Below, one piece after another: positions 36,101 through 48,100 of a stretch of DNA of 64,000 nucleotides; position 1 is the first letter of the stretch, and the number at the start of each line of letters is the position of its first letter. Position numbers and translations under genes: made by a program. Location of the stretch: contig NC_081415.1 of assembly GCF_030272615.1 (NCBI RefSeq), positions 626,199,740-626,263,739 on the forward strand, read 5' to 3'. The notes under the pieces were generated by a model. That model did no database searches. It was not told the origin of the DNA and was given only the letters and a program-made list of their open reading frames with translations. Origin of the DNA: Cryptomeria japonica (lineage: Eukaryota; Streptophyta; Pinopsida; Cupressales; Cupressaceae).

Positions 36101-39100
36101 CGACATCCCCCATCGTCCCGCCACCGCCACCCAAACGTCGCTGGAGACATGGAGACATCTCCTTGGGAGACATTTGGGCGTCTCCCCGTCCCTCAAGAGA
36201 CGTGCAAACGTCTCTCGAGGGACGGGGAGACGCCCAGACGTCTCTTGTCACCCCCACGAAAATGCAATGCATACAAGTAATTTGTTTTTTAAATGTGACT
36301 TTTTGGGGGGTTAAGGGGTAACCCTAATTGGACGTGGGCCCCGCCCTTTCCCCCAAAACAACACAAAACCATGTTTTTTTGTTGATTTCACTCTCATTTT
36401 GAAAGACTAGTTTTTTTTTCCAGCAAGCTAAAGAGGAGGAAAAACTTGAAGACTGATTGAAGGGGTGAGAAAAGTGATTGCAAGTGTGATAGGAGCTAGA
36501 AGAAGCAAGAAGAAGAGGAGGAAGATGGTTCTATTGCATTTTGGAGAGATTTTTCAAGCACATGGTAAGGTTTTTCAACTTTTTCTTGTTTTTTTTTCTG
36601 ATTTTCATTGTTCAATGTCATTTTTGGTATTTAGATTTAGTATTTCAACTTTCCTATAGTTTCATTTGAAATGTAATTCTTATACTGTTATACTATCATA
36701 CATCTTTTCAAAACTAGTTTTTCAAGTACTATATGTATATGTATAACTATATCAACACCACCACCCCGTCGTCCCCTTGTCGTCCCCAAACTTAGGACCT
36801 TGGTCATTTCTTACCATTCATTGAATCGAGAAAGGCATTTAGTTAGTTGGGGTGGATCCTAGAGCAGCAGGTCCATTCTAGAGAGAATCATAACTCGATC
36901 TAGTGACAGGTCCTCTCCTCTTGTCACTACCTTTCCCTCCGCACAAACTATTAATACCAGGGCACTATAATTCCCCCCCCCCCCTGCCACCTGCAGTTAA
37001 GGAGTTGCAGGCCGGATACTAGCTCTTGTCTTTTAGTAACTAGCTCTGTTGATAGTAGCTCTCCCCCCGTCCCAGAAACCCGCCCCCCTCGTTCCCAACG
37101 CTCGTGGAACACTGGCATTTCCTTCACTTATGAAAAGATGAAGCCGGAAGAATCTACTTCCGAAGATGATCAGAGAACTATCAGTGATGTCAGGATTCAT
37201 GCAAATGAAGAGAGTCAAGCTCCCAAGAGAAGGAAAAAAACGCCAGGAGGAGTCAAGACCAAAGGGAAGAAGATTGAGGAGGTCAAGAAGAAGAAACAAA
37301 AGACTATCATTCCTTCACCTTGTTGGTGTCTGTTTTATCATCTACCAAACATTAGAATAGGATACCCAAAGGTATTCTATCCTCTCCTGAAAAATCACTA
37401 CTGATTCCAAGATCTATATGTGCGAACAAGCGACTTTAGTGAAATAGCTTCTTGGGTAGTGTATGCTGAAAATCTCAAGGGGGACTTACGTTTAACAACT
37501 GTCTTGAACTGTTGGACTTAGATGGATTTAGCAATTTTAGGCTCTTCTTTTTTTTCTTTGATTTTCTGGGATTTAGACTTTCAAAAGAAAGGAGAAAAGA
37601 GATAGGGTTCAAGAAGGCTAATCTAATCCTACGAACTCCAGAGACGGTATCAATTGGGTGCTCTCGAGAAACCAAACCTTGCTTCGCCACACTAGGGACA
37701 ACTACACAAAACCAGTGCAATCTTCAATGGATTGTGTTTATGATTAAGATGTTGGGATGCACAGAGGATGAGCTCAGACTAACTTTGCACAGTAAAATGG
37801 AAATCATCCATTTACCAAGAGTATGAGCGGAGATACACCATCAATTGACACTTATCAAATCCTTCATTCAAATTAACAACAATGAAAGAAAATCTAGATT
37901 AATTTTAACTAAGTGTTGAGGAAATTGAAACCATGCAAATCATTCAAACAATAGAGATTACAAAGCAAGCGCACATGCAATATATTATCTGGAAATCACC
38001 TTACGCAACAATACATCAAAAACCTCACACACTCCAAATGAGAGGAGGTAGCCTTATATAGTTTCTCAAAAATGAATGAATGATCGAGATCAAACAGTGA
38101 TCAAGGGCCAAGATTGAAAGCCATAAACCCTAATTAGGGTTTCCAAAACACTATCAGCTCGAATGAATAAGAAAGTGACATGTGGCACAGCTGCTAATCT
38201 CACTGGGGTGAGCGCCTACTTTCCTCTTTCGCAAATTGGATGTACCTGGACACAATAAGCCTGACCTCCTCCATAGTGACACTTGGCAAACTGCTAATTT
38301 GGAAGTCTATGATGTCCGCATCATTGGTACATGTGGCGAGGATACCTTCCCACTCGACCGCCTGGGCAAGAAAGTTTTCATCGATGAAGAGAAAGTTTGC
38401 AATCTTTGAAAGATCACCCTTGTCAATCATCCTTGAATCCTTGAAGAAGCTTGACTGAATCTTGGCTCTGAGGTTCTCTGCCTGCAAGTGCTTCTCCCTT
38501 GTACTCTCTTTCTTCCAGATCTCAGATGCTACATGAAACACCTTGCTCAAAATCTCCCTAACACTCTCCTCTGTCTCAAAGCACTTGGTCTCAGATTTCT
38601 TCAAAACTTCAATCCGAGTAACCAAGGCATAATACCAGGTGTTGAAGTCATACCTATCTCCAACGTCTATGACACCTGCATCTACCAGACTTCTCTTCGA
38701 CAAACCTCGGATAACCTTCAGATGAGGAAGTATTTCATCTTGAATTTCCTCCACGTCCTCCCAATTGGTAGCTAGATCCTGGATACGGCTGACCAGTGAA
38801 GAGGCCGACTCATGTGCTGACACTAAATTTTCTACCAGTATATCTGCACGTGCTAAAGCATCTGAAATCCACTCCTTGGCCTATGTGAACGTACCCTTCA
38901 TCTCCTCATAATCCTTCATCGATTCCTGTTGAAGAGGTTGTGGAGGGGTAGCCGAGATCCCATGGTTAAGTGGCCTAGTAAGATGGAGAACATACTTTCT
39001 CCATTGTTGGTTCTCTTCTTCAACCTTCTTTCTCTTCTCTTTCTCCTGAGCTAAACTTGCCTTCAGAGCGTTACAAGAGTCATTGAAATACTGGACCTCT

Positions 39101-42100
39101 TGGTCTTGGGTGGGCTTACCCAGCTCTATGGTGGTGATCTTGTAATCATCTGCGGCGACGTTATCCCTAGTTTTTCCTTCTTTAGGCTCTTCTATCTAGA
39201 CTGTCCTGAATCCCGCACTGTCTCTCTAGATTAAAGAAAACTTTCTGGCGGACTTAGGTGGTTTAGCTATAGCTGGCTCATTAACCTTCTCTACAAATGT
39301 TGTTGTGATTTCTTCAGAACACGCCTCCTTGGGGACCTTAGCCTTTTTTCTTTCCCTTAACCAATCCGGGATAGTTGATTGCTCTACGGTGTTCTAGTCA
39401 AATCCATCATCTGTCCCTCCCGAGTTTGAAGCTATGCCATCTAGGAAGACTATTGGCACTTCAGTTTGCTCTCTGTCCGGGCTTTGGACAACTTCCTTCA
39501 TTACTTCCTCAATCGAAGGAGAAGGCACTCTCACTTCATCATTAATCATGCATATGTTCATCTCCTGTTCCCCAACTGCGTTCTGATCGGGTACGATAGA
39601 AGCGGCACTTAGGATGGACTGGCCTTCGCTGGACTCCCTTCTTTCTCCTACAATCTTCTTTCCTATGACCTTTACGGAGCTTCCAACTAACTCCTTCCTC
39701 TTCCGAGACCCAACATTTTCTGGATTTCGAGCATTACCTACAGAGGTACAAGGGTTGGAGGACAAAGAGTCATCCACTCCCACAATTCATAGGTCAAGGC
39801 CACACCTTTGGATTTTAATTGCCTTGTCCTTTTAGATGTCCACCACCTAGAATACTCAACCATCATCCTCATGAAGTCTGCTAGATCTGATTTCTCTCCT
39901 TCTACCCAATCTATCAAAACTAGTGGTTCATTCTTCATCTTTTCAAAGCCCGACTACTGAAGCTCAAGGCTATCCTCTACTTGGTCAGCAACTCTGAATA
40001 GCTCTGTTGCTCTTACCATGCTCAAAGGAATTCTCTACCAAAACCTCTTCCTGATCTCGAAACTATCGGCTGCGTTAGCCCAATAATCTTCTAGATCGGC
40101 CCTGGGTTCAAATGTCATTCCTTCGACCACCTTTATTCTGTGGGATGGATCGAAATTCCTTCTTGCCTTGTACTGATAAAAGGGATACCAAGTTAGCTCC
40201 TTCTCAGCAATCGCAGCAGCTTGTGACGATGGACATGTTTCCAACCCATTACCAATTGTAAGAGAGGAAGTTCCTGCCTTCTTCTGTTTATCCCTTTGAA
40301 TCGCCATATACCCTTCCAATTGCCTCACAACCTCGAGCAACACAACTCGGTTAGTAGAGTAAGCTGGAAGTTTGTAGGGAGACCCAGAGAATCCCTGAAT
40401 TCGAAGGTAAGTGAACTTTGGATATTGGATATACCAATACCCGAATCGACTGATTAAGTCCATAGACTCTTGAGAGAGTCTCTGGTGCAGTCCACCTTGC
40501 AATGTCCGTGTGATGTGCATGAGGAAGGTATCATTCACTCTTTAAAATGGAACTTTTCTTCCATATGGAGCTGGGGATAGCAATCATAGACTGGAAACTG
40601 GTTCTCTTTGTTCCCTACTTCTCCTTTGCAAGTGAGGTCTCTGTATCTGTAGGTTCTGGCCAAGGAATAAAACAAGTACGAACTCATGAAGAAGGTCCTA
40701 TTCGCTTCTAGGTTCCTCAACTCGCTGTATAGGTTGTCGCTAATCATCCGGGCCCATTCTATCATCTTTACTCCAGTCATTACATCCAGGGCTCGAATGG
40801 GGCTCCTTGAGGATTTCCCATTATTCTGTTGAGCAGAACGATCATGTCTCCAATGTATTCCTTGAAGTGTGCTCTCACCAGGCTCTTCCTTTGAAGTTTG
40901 GAGGCGCCCTTCCTTAGCTTGTCCAGCCAAGAATGGTTGACTATGGCATCATATTCCTCCAAATGGTCTTGATACATGTTGTCAACTTCGTCCTTTGTTA
41001 CATACACCGTGTTGTGGTACTTTGGGATCCTAAAGGCCTCTCTGATGGCCTCATCGCTGATGTTTGTCAGCACTCTTCCATCAGGTGCAACAATGTCCTT
41101 ACTGGTGGGGTTGTAATGTTTAGCACATTCAACTACTAATTCAGTGAATTGCATGGTGGGGAGAAAACGAGCAGCATGCACGATGCCACTCTTCATCATC
41201 TTTCGTGTGGTTGTGGTAGGCACAAGGTTGTCCAGACCAAACATCCGCTTCTTAAATTCCCTCAGATTGATGTGTTCGAGGTTGGTGTCGCTAACATTTT
41301 TCCATTTCGAAGTCATCCTTGACTCCGGAGGAGCATCTTTATCCACTTGAAATTTCATAATGCCTAGGATCTGCAAACAGACAATGAAATTTTAGTTTAG
41401 GAATTAATTCGTAATTTGAAGAAAATAACGGGGCTGCGAAATGGCTAACTGTTTGAAAATTTCATTTTATTCTCATACTTAGCCATAAAAACTGAAATTT
41501 CATTTGAAAACCCTTCAATCTCAAGGATGGTTGTGATCGTAAATCAACACCAAGTGTTATAACTTCGAAAACTTTCTTACACTTAGCCAAAAAAAGATTT
41601 TCCTCCCCTAGAAATTCGAATAAATTCATTAAGCATCATTTCTCAAACTCTGAAAAATACTCAGAAAATACATAAATCTGCATCATGAATTCAATTTCAC
41701 CTTCAAATGGATGGAAGTAAGGCTGGAAATTTCTCAAAAATACTCAGAAAATTCAGGAAGGATTCAACAATTTTTCCTTATACTAGTTGTCTTTTCTTAA
41801 AAATCTGTGAAACTTCTGCCAAAAAAGCTTGCCCAACAGTAAGCAATGTCGAAATTTCTTCAGATGAACTCCAATCTGAAAATACTTTACTATGCTCTCC
41901 TTAATAACTTTGAACTTCTTAGTGTAGAAATGAAGTTACAACAAAGTATTTGTACACAAAGTTGAATCTTCAATTAGGAATACTTAAAATCGTCCAACTC
42001 ATGTTTCCAATTTTAACTCCACTTTTTAGGAAAGTGTTGTCACCTTTCTAAGTTCGAAAAAAAAATATCTTCCAAAAGTTTCTAATTTGGCTACAAGTTC

Positions 42101-45100
42101 AAAATCTTTGGCAATCTTCCAATATTCCCTTCAAAAAAAAAAAACTTTCTATTTTGTTTGCAATTCGAACTCTTTCAAGGATTTGGTGACATCACTTGCA
42201 TTTTTACGTTTTTGACTTTGTTTGACCTTCATGTTTGGGCAGACTTTTGGAGACTTCCCAAGGCATGGCAGAGTTTGAAGGACACCAAGGGCGGACTTTT
42301 TGAACATCTCTTACAACCTTTTTAAGGCCTAGGGCGGAGTTTGAAGCAGGTCTTCAACATCATACTTAGCACCTTGGGCGGAGTTTTGATGCATCTCCTT
42401 GGGTGGACTTTTATCTTCCTCTTCATCATGGCGAATTTTTGGAGGCTTCCTTAAGCATGGCGGAGTTTTGAGATCACCCTCAAAGCATAGGGCGGACTTT
42501 GATGGTACCTCCATCTTCTCACTTTGGCTAGGCGGAGTTGGATGTCTCTCCTAGGTATGGCAGAGTTTGATGGTATCTCTACCATCTTCTTTACCAATTT
42601 GGGCGGACTTCTATGGCCTCTCCAACATGCATGGCGGACTTTTGGTGGGCCTACCCTAACCAAGGCAGACTTTCAAGCTTCCTCTATCTTCTTGTTTGCT
42701 AAGGCGGACTTACCTCCAACATCAAGGGCTACTAAGGCATGGCGGACTTTGGAGCTTGCTCTTCAAGGAGGAGTTTGGCTACCTTCTCAAGGCATGGCGG
42801 AGTTTAATGTTACCTCAAGCAAGGCCTAGGGCGGACTTTGATGCATATCCTAGTCAAGGCCGACTTTTGGACTTACTACCCAAGGCGGAGTTTAGGAACA
42901 TCTCTACATGGCGGACTTTTCAACTACCTCTATCATCCATGGTGGACTTTGAAGGTGACCCCTTTGAGGGCGGAGTTTTCATAAGGCTCCCATATGGCGG
43001 ACTTTTCCCACCTCCACAAGGCATGGCAGACTTTAGGAACTCTCCCTTGAGCAGACTTTGGTGTCCCTTCCACCTTGGGCGGACTTTAGTGTCCCTTCCA
43101 CCTTGGGCGGACTTTTGGCCTACCTCCTCAAGCATGGCGACTTTTGAAGCTCCTCTAACATAGCGAATCTTGATCATTTCTCCAACACGGCGGACCTTTG
43201 CTTGGGTGGACTTTCTGCACACCTGTCATGACACTCAACCTTATCCACTAACCATACTTAGAAAAATTTAGAAAAATTTCAAAATTTCACATTTTAACCA
43301 AAATTAACCAAATTAACTTGAAATTTGAAGTCCATACTTAGGCAAACCATCTGAAGCAATACGACCCCTAAAATATAGGGAATTGGCTTTTTAGGTCAAA
43401 ACTTGGAGATTTTAGGTCCCAGTCGAAGTAGGTGAGTGGGATCAATGCAAACCCTAGATGCCCATCCCGAATAAGCAAAAAGCAGGCATCCCTAAAAAAT
43501 AGGGAAAACTTTCTAAAAGTAGCCATACCGGGGATTGGGCTAAAAATGCCAAAAACGAAACTTCCTAAAAAAAAGGAAAAAGCAAAAAAGCAAACTTTCT
43601 AAAAATAGAAAGTTGTCTAAATTTGTCCAAATCAATTGTGATCTTCGTCCTTTGGCCTTTCTAAGCACTTTGGTGGTGTTCGTATTCTGGAATCACATGA
43701 TTTGCAAAAAATAACTTTCAATCGTTAGGACCTGAACTGCTCAAAATTGGGCAAGGCTTGGCAAAACTGAAGCGGAAGGCCATAGGACACTAACAAAAAC
43801 CCTAGAAGGCAAGAAAAGAGAGGGTCCCCATTTGCAATGGGGCGATGTGTGAAAAAGGTCACAACACACCTACCATTCCTTCACCACCTCTCAGTGTCTC
43901 ATCAATAAGGAAATTAAAATAACACAACAAAATAAGGAAAACCAGCAATGTTCCAACGCAGTGATACTACCAGAGAATATTCATGAGTTACATGCTACAA
44001 CGACATCTACTCCACCAAATGAGAATGATGATCAGTCGGGATCCCCTACTGTCCTTTTGGAGGTTAGTTTGGGAAATGATATATATGATTTGACCAGGAG
44101 TAATCCTGATGATAATGATGATGATGATGTTATCTCGACATTGAGAGGACTTGATTGAGATATGTGTCTCGATGATAGTATGGAGATGGCCGCTATTCCT
44201 GATTGGCTGATGAAAAGTATGGAAAAGAGTAAGAAGTAGATAGAGGTACAGCCTATTGATAACATTGATGACTACCTAGCTAGGAGCAATAAGGAGAAAG
44301 AACCTAAGAGAGTTGAGATTTTGTCGCACATAACTAGAGATGACACATGAATGCAGATTACGCAAGTGGTTGTTCCTATTGGAGGTGTGACAACAAACAT
44401 TGCTACTCCTATGGATTTCCAGATTACTTCAGTTGCCCTTGGCCGTACTACAAGAGAGCAAGAGTTTCAGGAGGTTGGTGATAACCTTAGGGCGATCAAC
44501 GCAAGGTTAGATAGAGAACTTGAAGAGAAGTACTGAGAAGAGAATATCAGACTTAGAGAGTATATTGTGGGGATAAGGCGTGAGAATCCCACCCTTATTT
44601 CCCCTATTGCGGTTGATCATGGACTACATTCACACTATAATGCAACGAGAGATACGCTCTCGAAGGTGGAGAAGTGGATTGAAAGTGCAAGAAAATAGGT
44701 AGATGATTTCCTTACTCAGTTTGTCTAGGCATATGATAGGACAACAGGGCTCATGTTTAGAATCCAGTATTTGGAGGGAGTTTGGGAAGAATTTCGGCTT
44801 ATTCAGGAGAAGACTATTCAACGCCTCAGAGCTTTGAAGAAGATTCCCAAGTCCACGTTGATCAACGAGAACATTATGCACAGTGGAGACGGAAACGATT
44901 TTCATGGCTAGTATTGTTCATTGGCCGTGAAGAAATCAACTTATGAGAACGCCCAGTTGAGTTGTACAGAGATGGAAGGATTGATTCAGGACATTCAGAT
45001 GAAGATCCTTGCCTCAATTGAGGAGATATTGGGTGTTGATGTTAGTGATGCTAGTGGTTTACACTTAGCCGAATTAAGAGAAAGATGAAACTTATGTATT

Positions 45101-48100
45101 TTTGTCAGTTGGACTCTTTGAAGAAGAGTCAGATAGATGATTTGGTCTTTTTGTTGATTCATGTTCATAGTTCGCAGAAGCTCATGCCAAATTGGGAGAA
45201 CACTTTGGACACTTGCTCGGATTCATTGGACGTGATTGATTTGCAGCAAAATACCTTACCTAGCATTTCTATGGAGTTAGATTTTGTATTGGCTAGATTC
45301 TTGAAGTTTACTAGGAGAGAGAGAGATGCAGGGAGGAATCTTCTAGAAGATTCCTTATTTGATGACTAGGTATCTTTTTATTGGGCCATATGTTGGTGGC
45401 ACCATATTCGATGTAAACCCTAATTAGGGCAATTATAGGGTTTTGTTGGCATGATCTTGGCCGTTGATCTTGAATCAATCTTGGCCATCCATTTTGTAAG
45501 AGACTCTATATATACCTCCTTGTCTCTCATTTGTAAGGGAGAGTTTTTGTAGAATTGTTGGTATATGCTGCAGCTATTTGAATCTAAATCATTGTTCAAT
45601 TGTTGGTGATTTTGCTCTTCAAATGTTGTCTTTGCATTCATGGTTCTCAATTCCTCCAAGTTAGATTAGAATTTGTTTTCATGTTTATTAGATCGAGTGA
45701 AAGATTTGTTAAATATATTTGTGCGGAAACCTTAATCCATACCACTAGCCTCTTGCCGATGGTAAGTGCACCTTGTGTGGTCGACTGGAAATTTGAGTAA
45801 GCTTAACTTCAACTATTATGCGTCCCTTGACAAGCATCAACTTGGGTGGTGTCAACGTTTGATGGTGATAGTCTGAAAATCCTTATACCTTACACGATTG
45901 CACTAAGCTTGTGTCAATACGTGTTTGTGAGACCCTACCTAGTTCGATTCCACTAAACTTGTTCATCATTTCCTACATTCCTAGGCCTAGAATAGATTTC
46001 CTGAACCCTATTCCTTTTGCCCATTTTTTAGTAAGAATTAAGTCAGGAACTACATTGATAAATCCTAAGTTGTGAGCATACCTATTCCGCATATTTCATG
46101 ATCGAAGAAGATAATCCTAACATTTGGGTAAGTCCCCAAGTGAACACAGCAATTCACATCGACCATTGAGTTACCCATTCTTCAAGACCTGACATGTAGA
46201 AACCTTGGAATCGTTTTAGTTGATCTTACCCTTAGCATCTGAGGTGAGTTTGTTCAAGAGAGGGTAAATTACTTTGGTATTTTATTCTGAAATGTTATGT
46301 GCATAAAACACACATCAACACTACTTTAAGTACCACTGCTCAATGTTCAAATACAATTATGAACAGATACTAGGACAAAACGCTAAGAATGTTCATCAAC
46401 ACAAAGTAGGCAAATATTATTTACATTTATGCAACATCCTCTTTTCTCCAGTTTACCTTTTATTTATTTATTTATTTTAATTACAATTTTATCGTTTGCC
46501 TTCTTTTTAACTGTGGTGTCCTCATTATAACAAATCTTCTGTCTTTTGAATCAATGATAAATCAACTATTTGCATAACGGGCTACATTACTAGAAAATAA
46601 TAAAGCGTTTTACAAGATATAATTTAAGTGAAATAAGCAGCCAACAATCAAGAAGAAGGTACCAAACTCTCTAAACTTTCTACTTAACTCAAAGAAAACC
46701 TAAGGCGTGTTGTAGATCATTGGTGAAGTGTATATAACATTCAAGAAAGCTTACAAATAGGTATTAAATGCATGGAAAAACCGAGTATAGAAAACATACC
46801 AACTTGATGTAGAAGGCTTACACCAACATTATGAGCATGCACAGATCCTGCCATTGTAACACATGGAACACCCATGTACAGTGATTCGCATGTAGTTGTT
46901 GTTCCAGCATATGGAAATGTATCCAAGCTGACAATCACATTAAAAGAGCAAATCTAAATTAGGAAATTTCGATGAAAAATACATGTTCATAAAACATTTA
47001 AGCCAAACATTTGCAAGCCAAAGTTTTACAAATTACCTTGCACTACAAAAAATTATATTCAAAACCAGTTGGTTTCACTACATTGTAATTGTAATACAAA
47101 TGCATCAAGGATCAGTTATGAAAAATAGTAGTGTTAAATTTCAAGGATGTAAGGCAACTCTCCCATAATTTGTTTGATAAACTCAAAAAAATCTGTATAT
47201 ACCGGAAAGAAATTTTGAAGAATCCTAAAATCCAAAAACTATATATACATTTGACAATTCTGAAAAAAGATGATTTTAAAAATTCGAAGGGGCATTTTTG
47301 CAATACATAACTAGCCACAACCCATGTAAATATATGAAAATATTAACATGTTTAGTGGAGCACTCCTGGGAAGGTGTAAAGGACATAAATGCAGTTTATA
47401 CACCTATGTTCAAGCAGACAATAGATATAATACACATTTACATTGCTCATTGCAGATACATGTTGATATGTTAACCATTTCTAAATACTGAGAAAGAAAT
47501 GTTGTTTGTGCATGATTTTTCTGGAAAGAGTAGAATTAGAATTGTGATGTTCAAAAGAGCAAAAGAGTGTGAATACACATGCTAGTCAGCAGAAAATAGA
47601 GTTATGTTTTGTTAGACCATAATGTTTATTAAGAATCTGCACTTCATGTATAATTGTCCTACTGACATTTATAAAGGCCCTAAATGTTATAAGGTTTAGC
47701 TTTTTTTGTTAATGCTATTCTTCTAAGTTTCTGAATCGTGGGGTTTTCTGGGTGATTCCGGGTACGAAATGTAACGGAATCAGATTCTGAAACGAATCTC
47801 CTGTGGGTACATCCAGAGTTTGCATTTTTAGATGCCAAAATGTTTCTGAAATGTTTAGTGATTCTAGTTTGATCTTTTTGATATTGAAAACTGAATTTAA
47901 ATTAGTATATTATGTTTCAAAATTTGAAATTTGTAATGGTTTTGTATAGCATATGTATTGGTATATGACATTCTAAACTTAATTCTATTTTTAACCTACA
48001 TATATATACATACATACAATAAACGTACTGAAAATGTGCCCAACCCCAAAACAATTTCTGCCGTACCAGCATTTCGTACCCACGTACCCGTTCACGTTCC

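Larger units (their letters stand above)
37321..43866 (-). mobile_element. L2: giant solo-LTR-like unit with a protein frame in U3, nested in L1
   Basis: Reading on the minus strand it starts TGTTGTGACCTTTTTCACAC at 43866, has the hairpin CCCCATTGCAAATGGGG, and ends ..GACACCAACA at 37321. Exact 5-bp duplications CACCT flank it. 6546 bp. Order on the minus strand: start, GGCGGACTTT-type array, frame 41376 to 38200, AACCCTAATTAGGG block, TATATAA at 38054-38060, then about 735 bp to the end. No second LTR, gag or pol. It splits the reading frame of L1, so it is younger than L1. Confidence 0.88.
31545..46320 (+). mobile_element. L1: giant solo-LTR-like unit with a protein frame in U3, split by nested insertions
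   Basis: Starts TCTTGTGACC (family form TGTTGTGACC, one base changed) with the family hairpin near 31569, and ends ..CACACATCAACA. It is flanked by the exact 5-bp duplication CTACT. After removing L2 and its duplication (6551 bp) and the GC-rich insertion (794 bp), the unit is about 7.4 kb. Order: start, phrase-repeat leader, frame at 34415-45369 (split), conserved pre-promoter block AACCCTAATTAGGG, TATA box at 45507, then about 810 bp to the end. The single copy of both ends, TG..CA type and 5-bp duplication fit a solo LTR; no gag or pol is present. It lies in the 16.6-kb SPY intron, in antisense orientation to SPY. Confidence 0.85.

Noticed and set aside
35902..36321. Four overlapping frames of 70-106 codons in the GC-rich insertion
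   Set aside because: GC-rich DNA has few stops. The frames overlap on both strands and have only low-complexity sequence.
42524..43163. Open frames of 101 and 155 codons in the L2 leader
   Set aside because: They follow the GGCGGACTTT repeats, overlap in different frames and lie antisense to L2. No domain.
31545..43866. A 12-kb inverted-repeat element bounded by the two TGTGAC.. ends
   Set aside because: The two ends belong to L1 (+) and L2 (minus), each with its own target duplication elsewhere (CTACT and CACCT).
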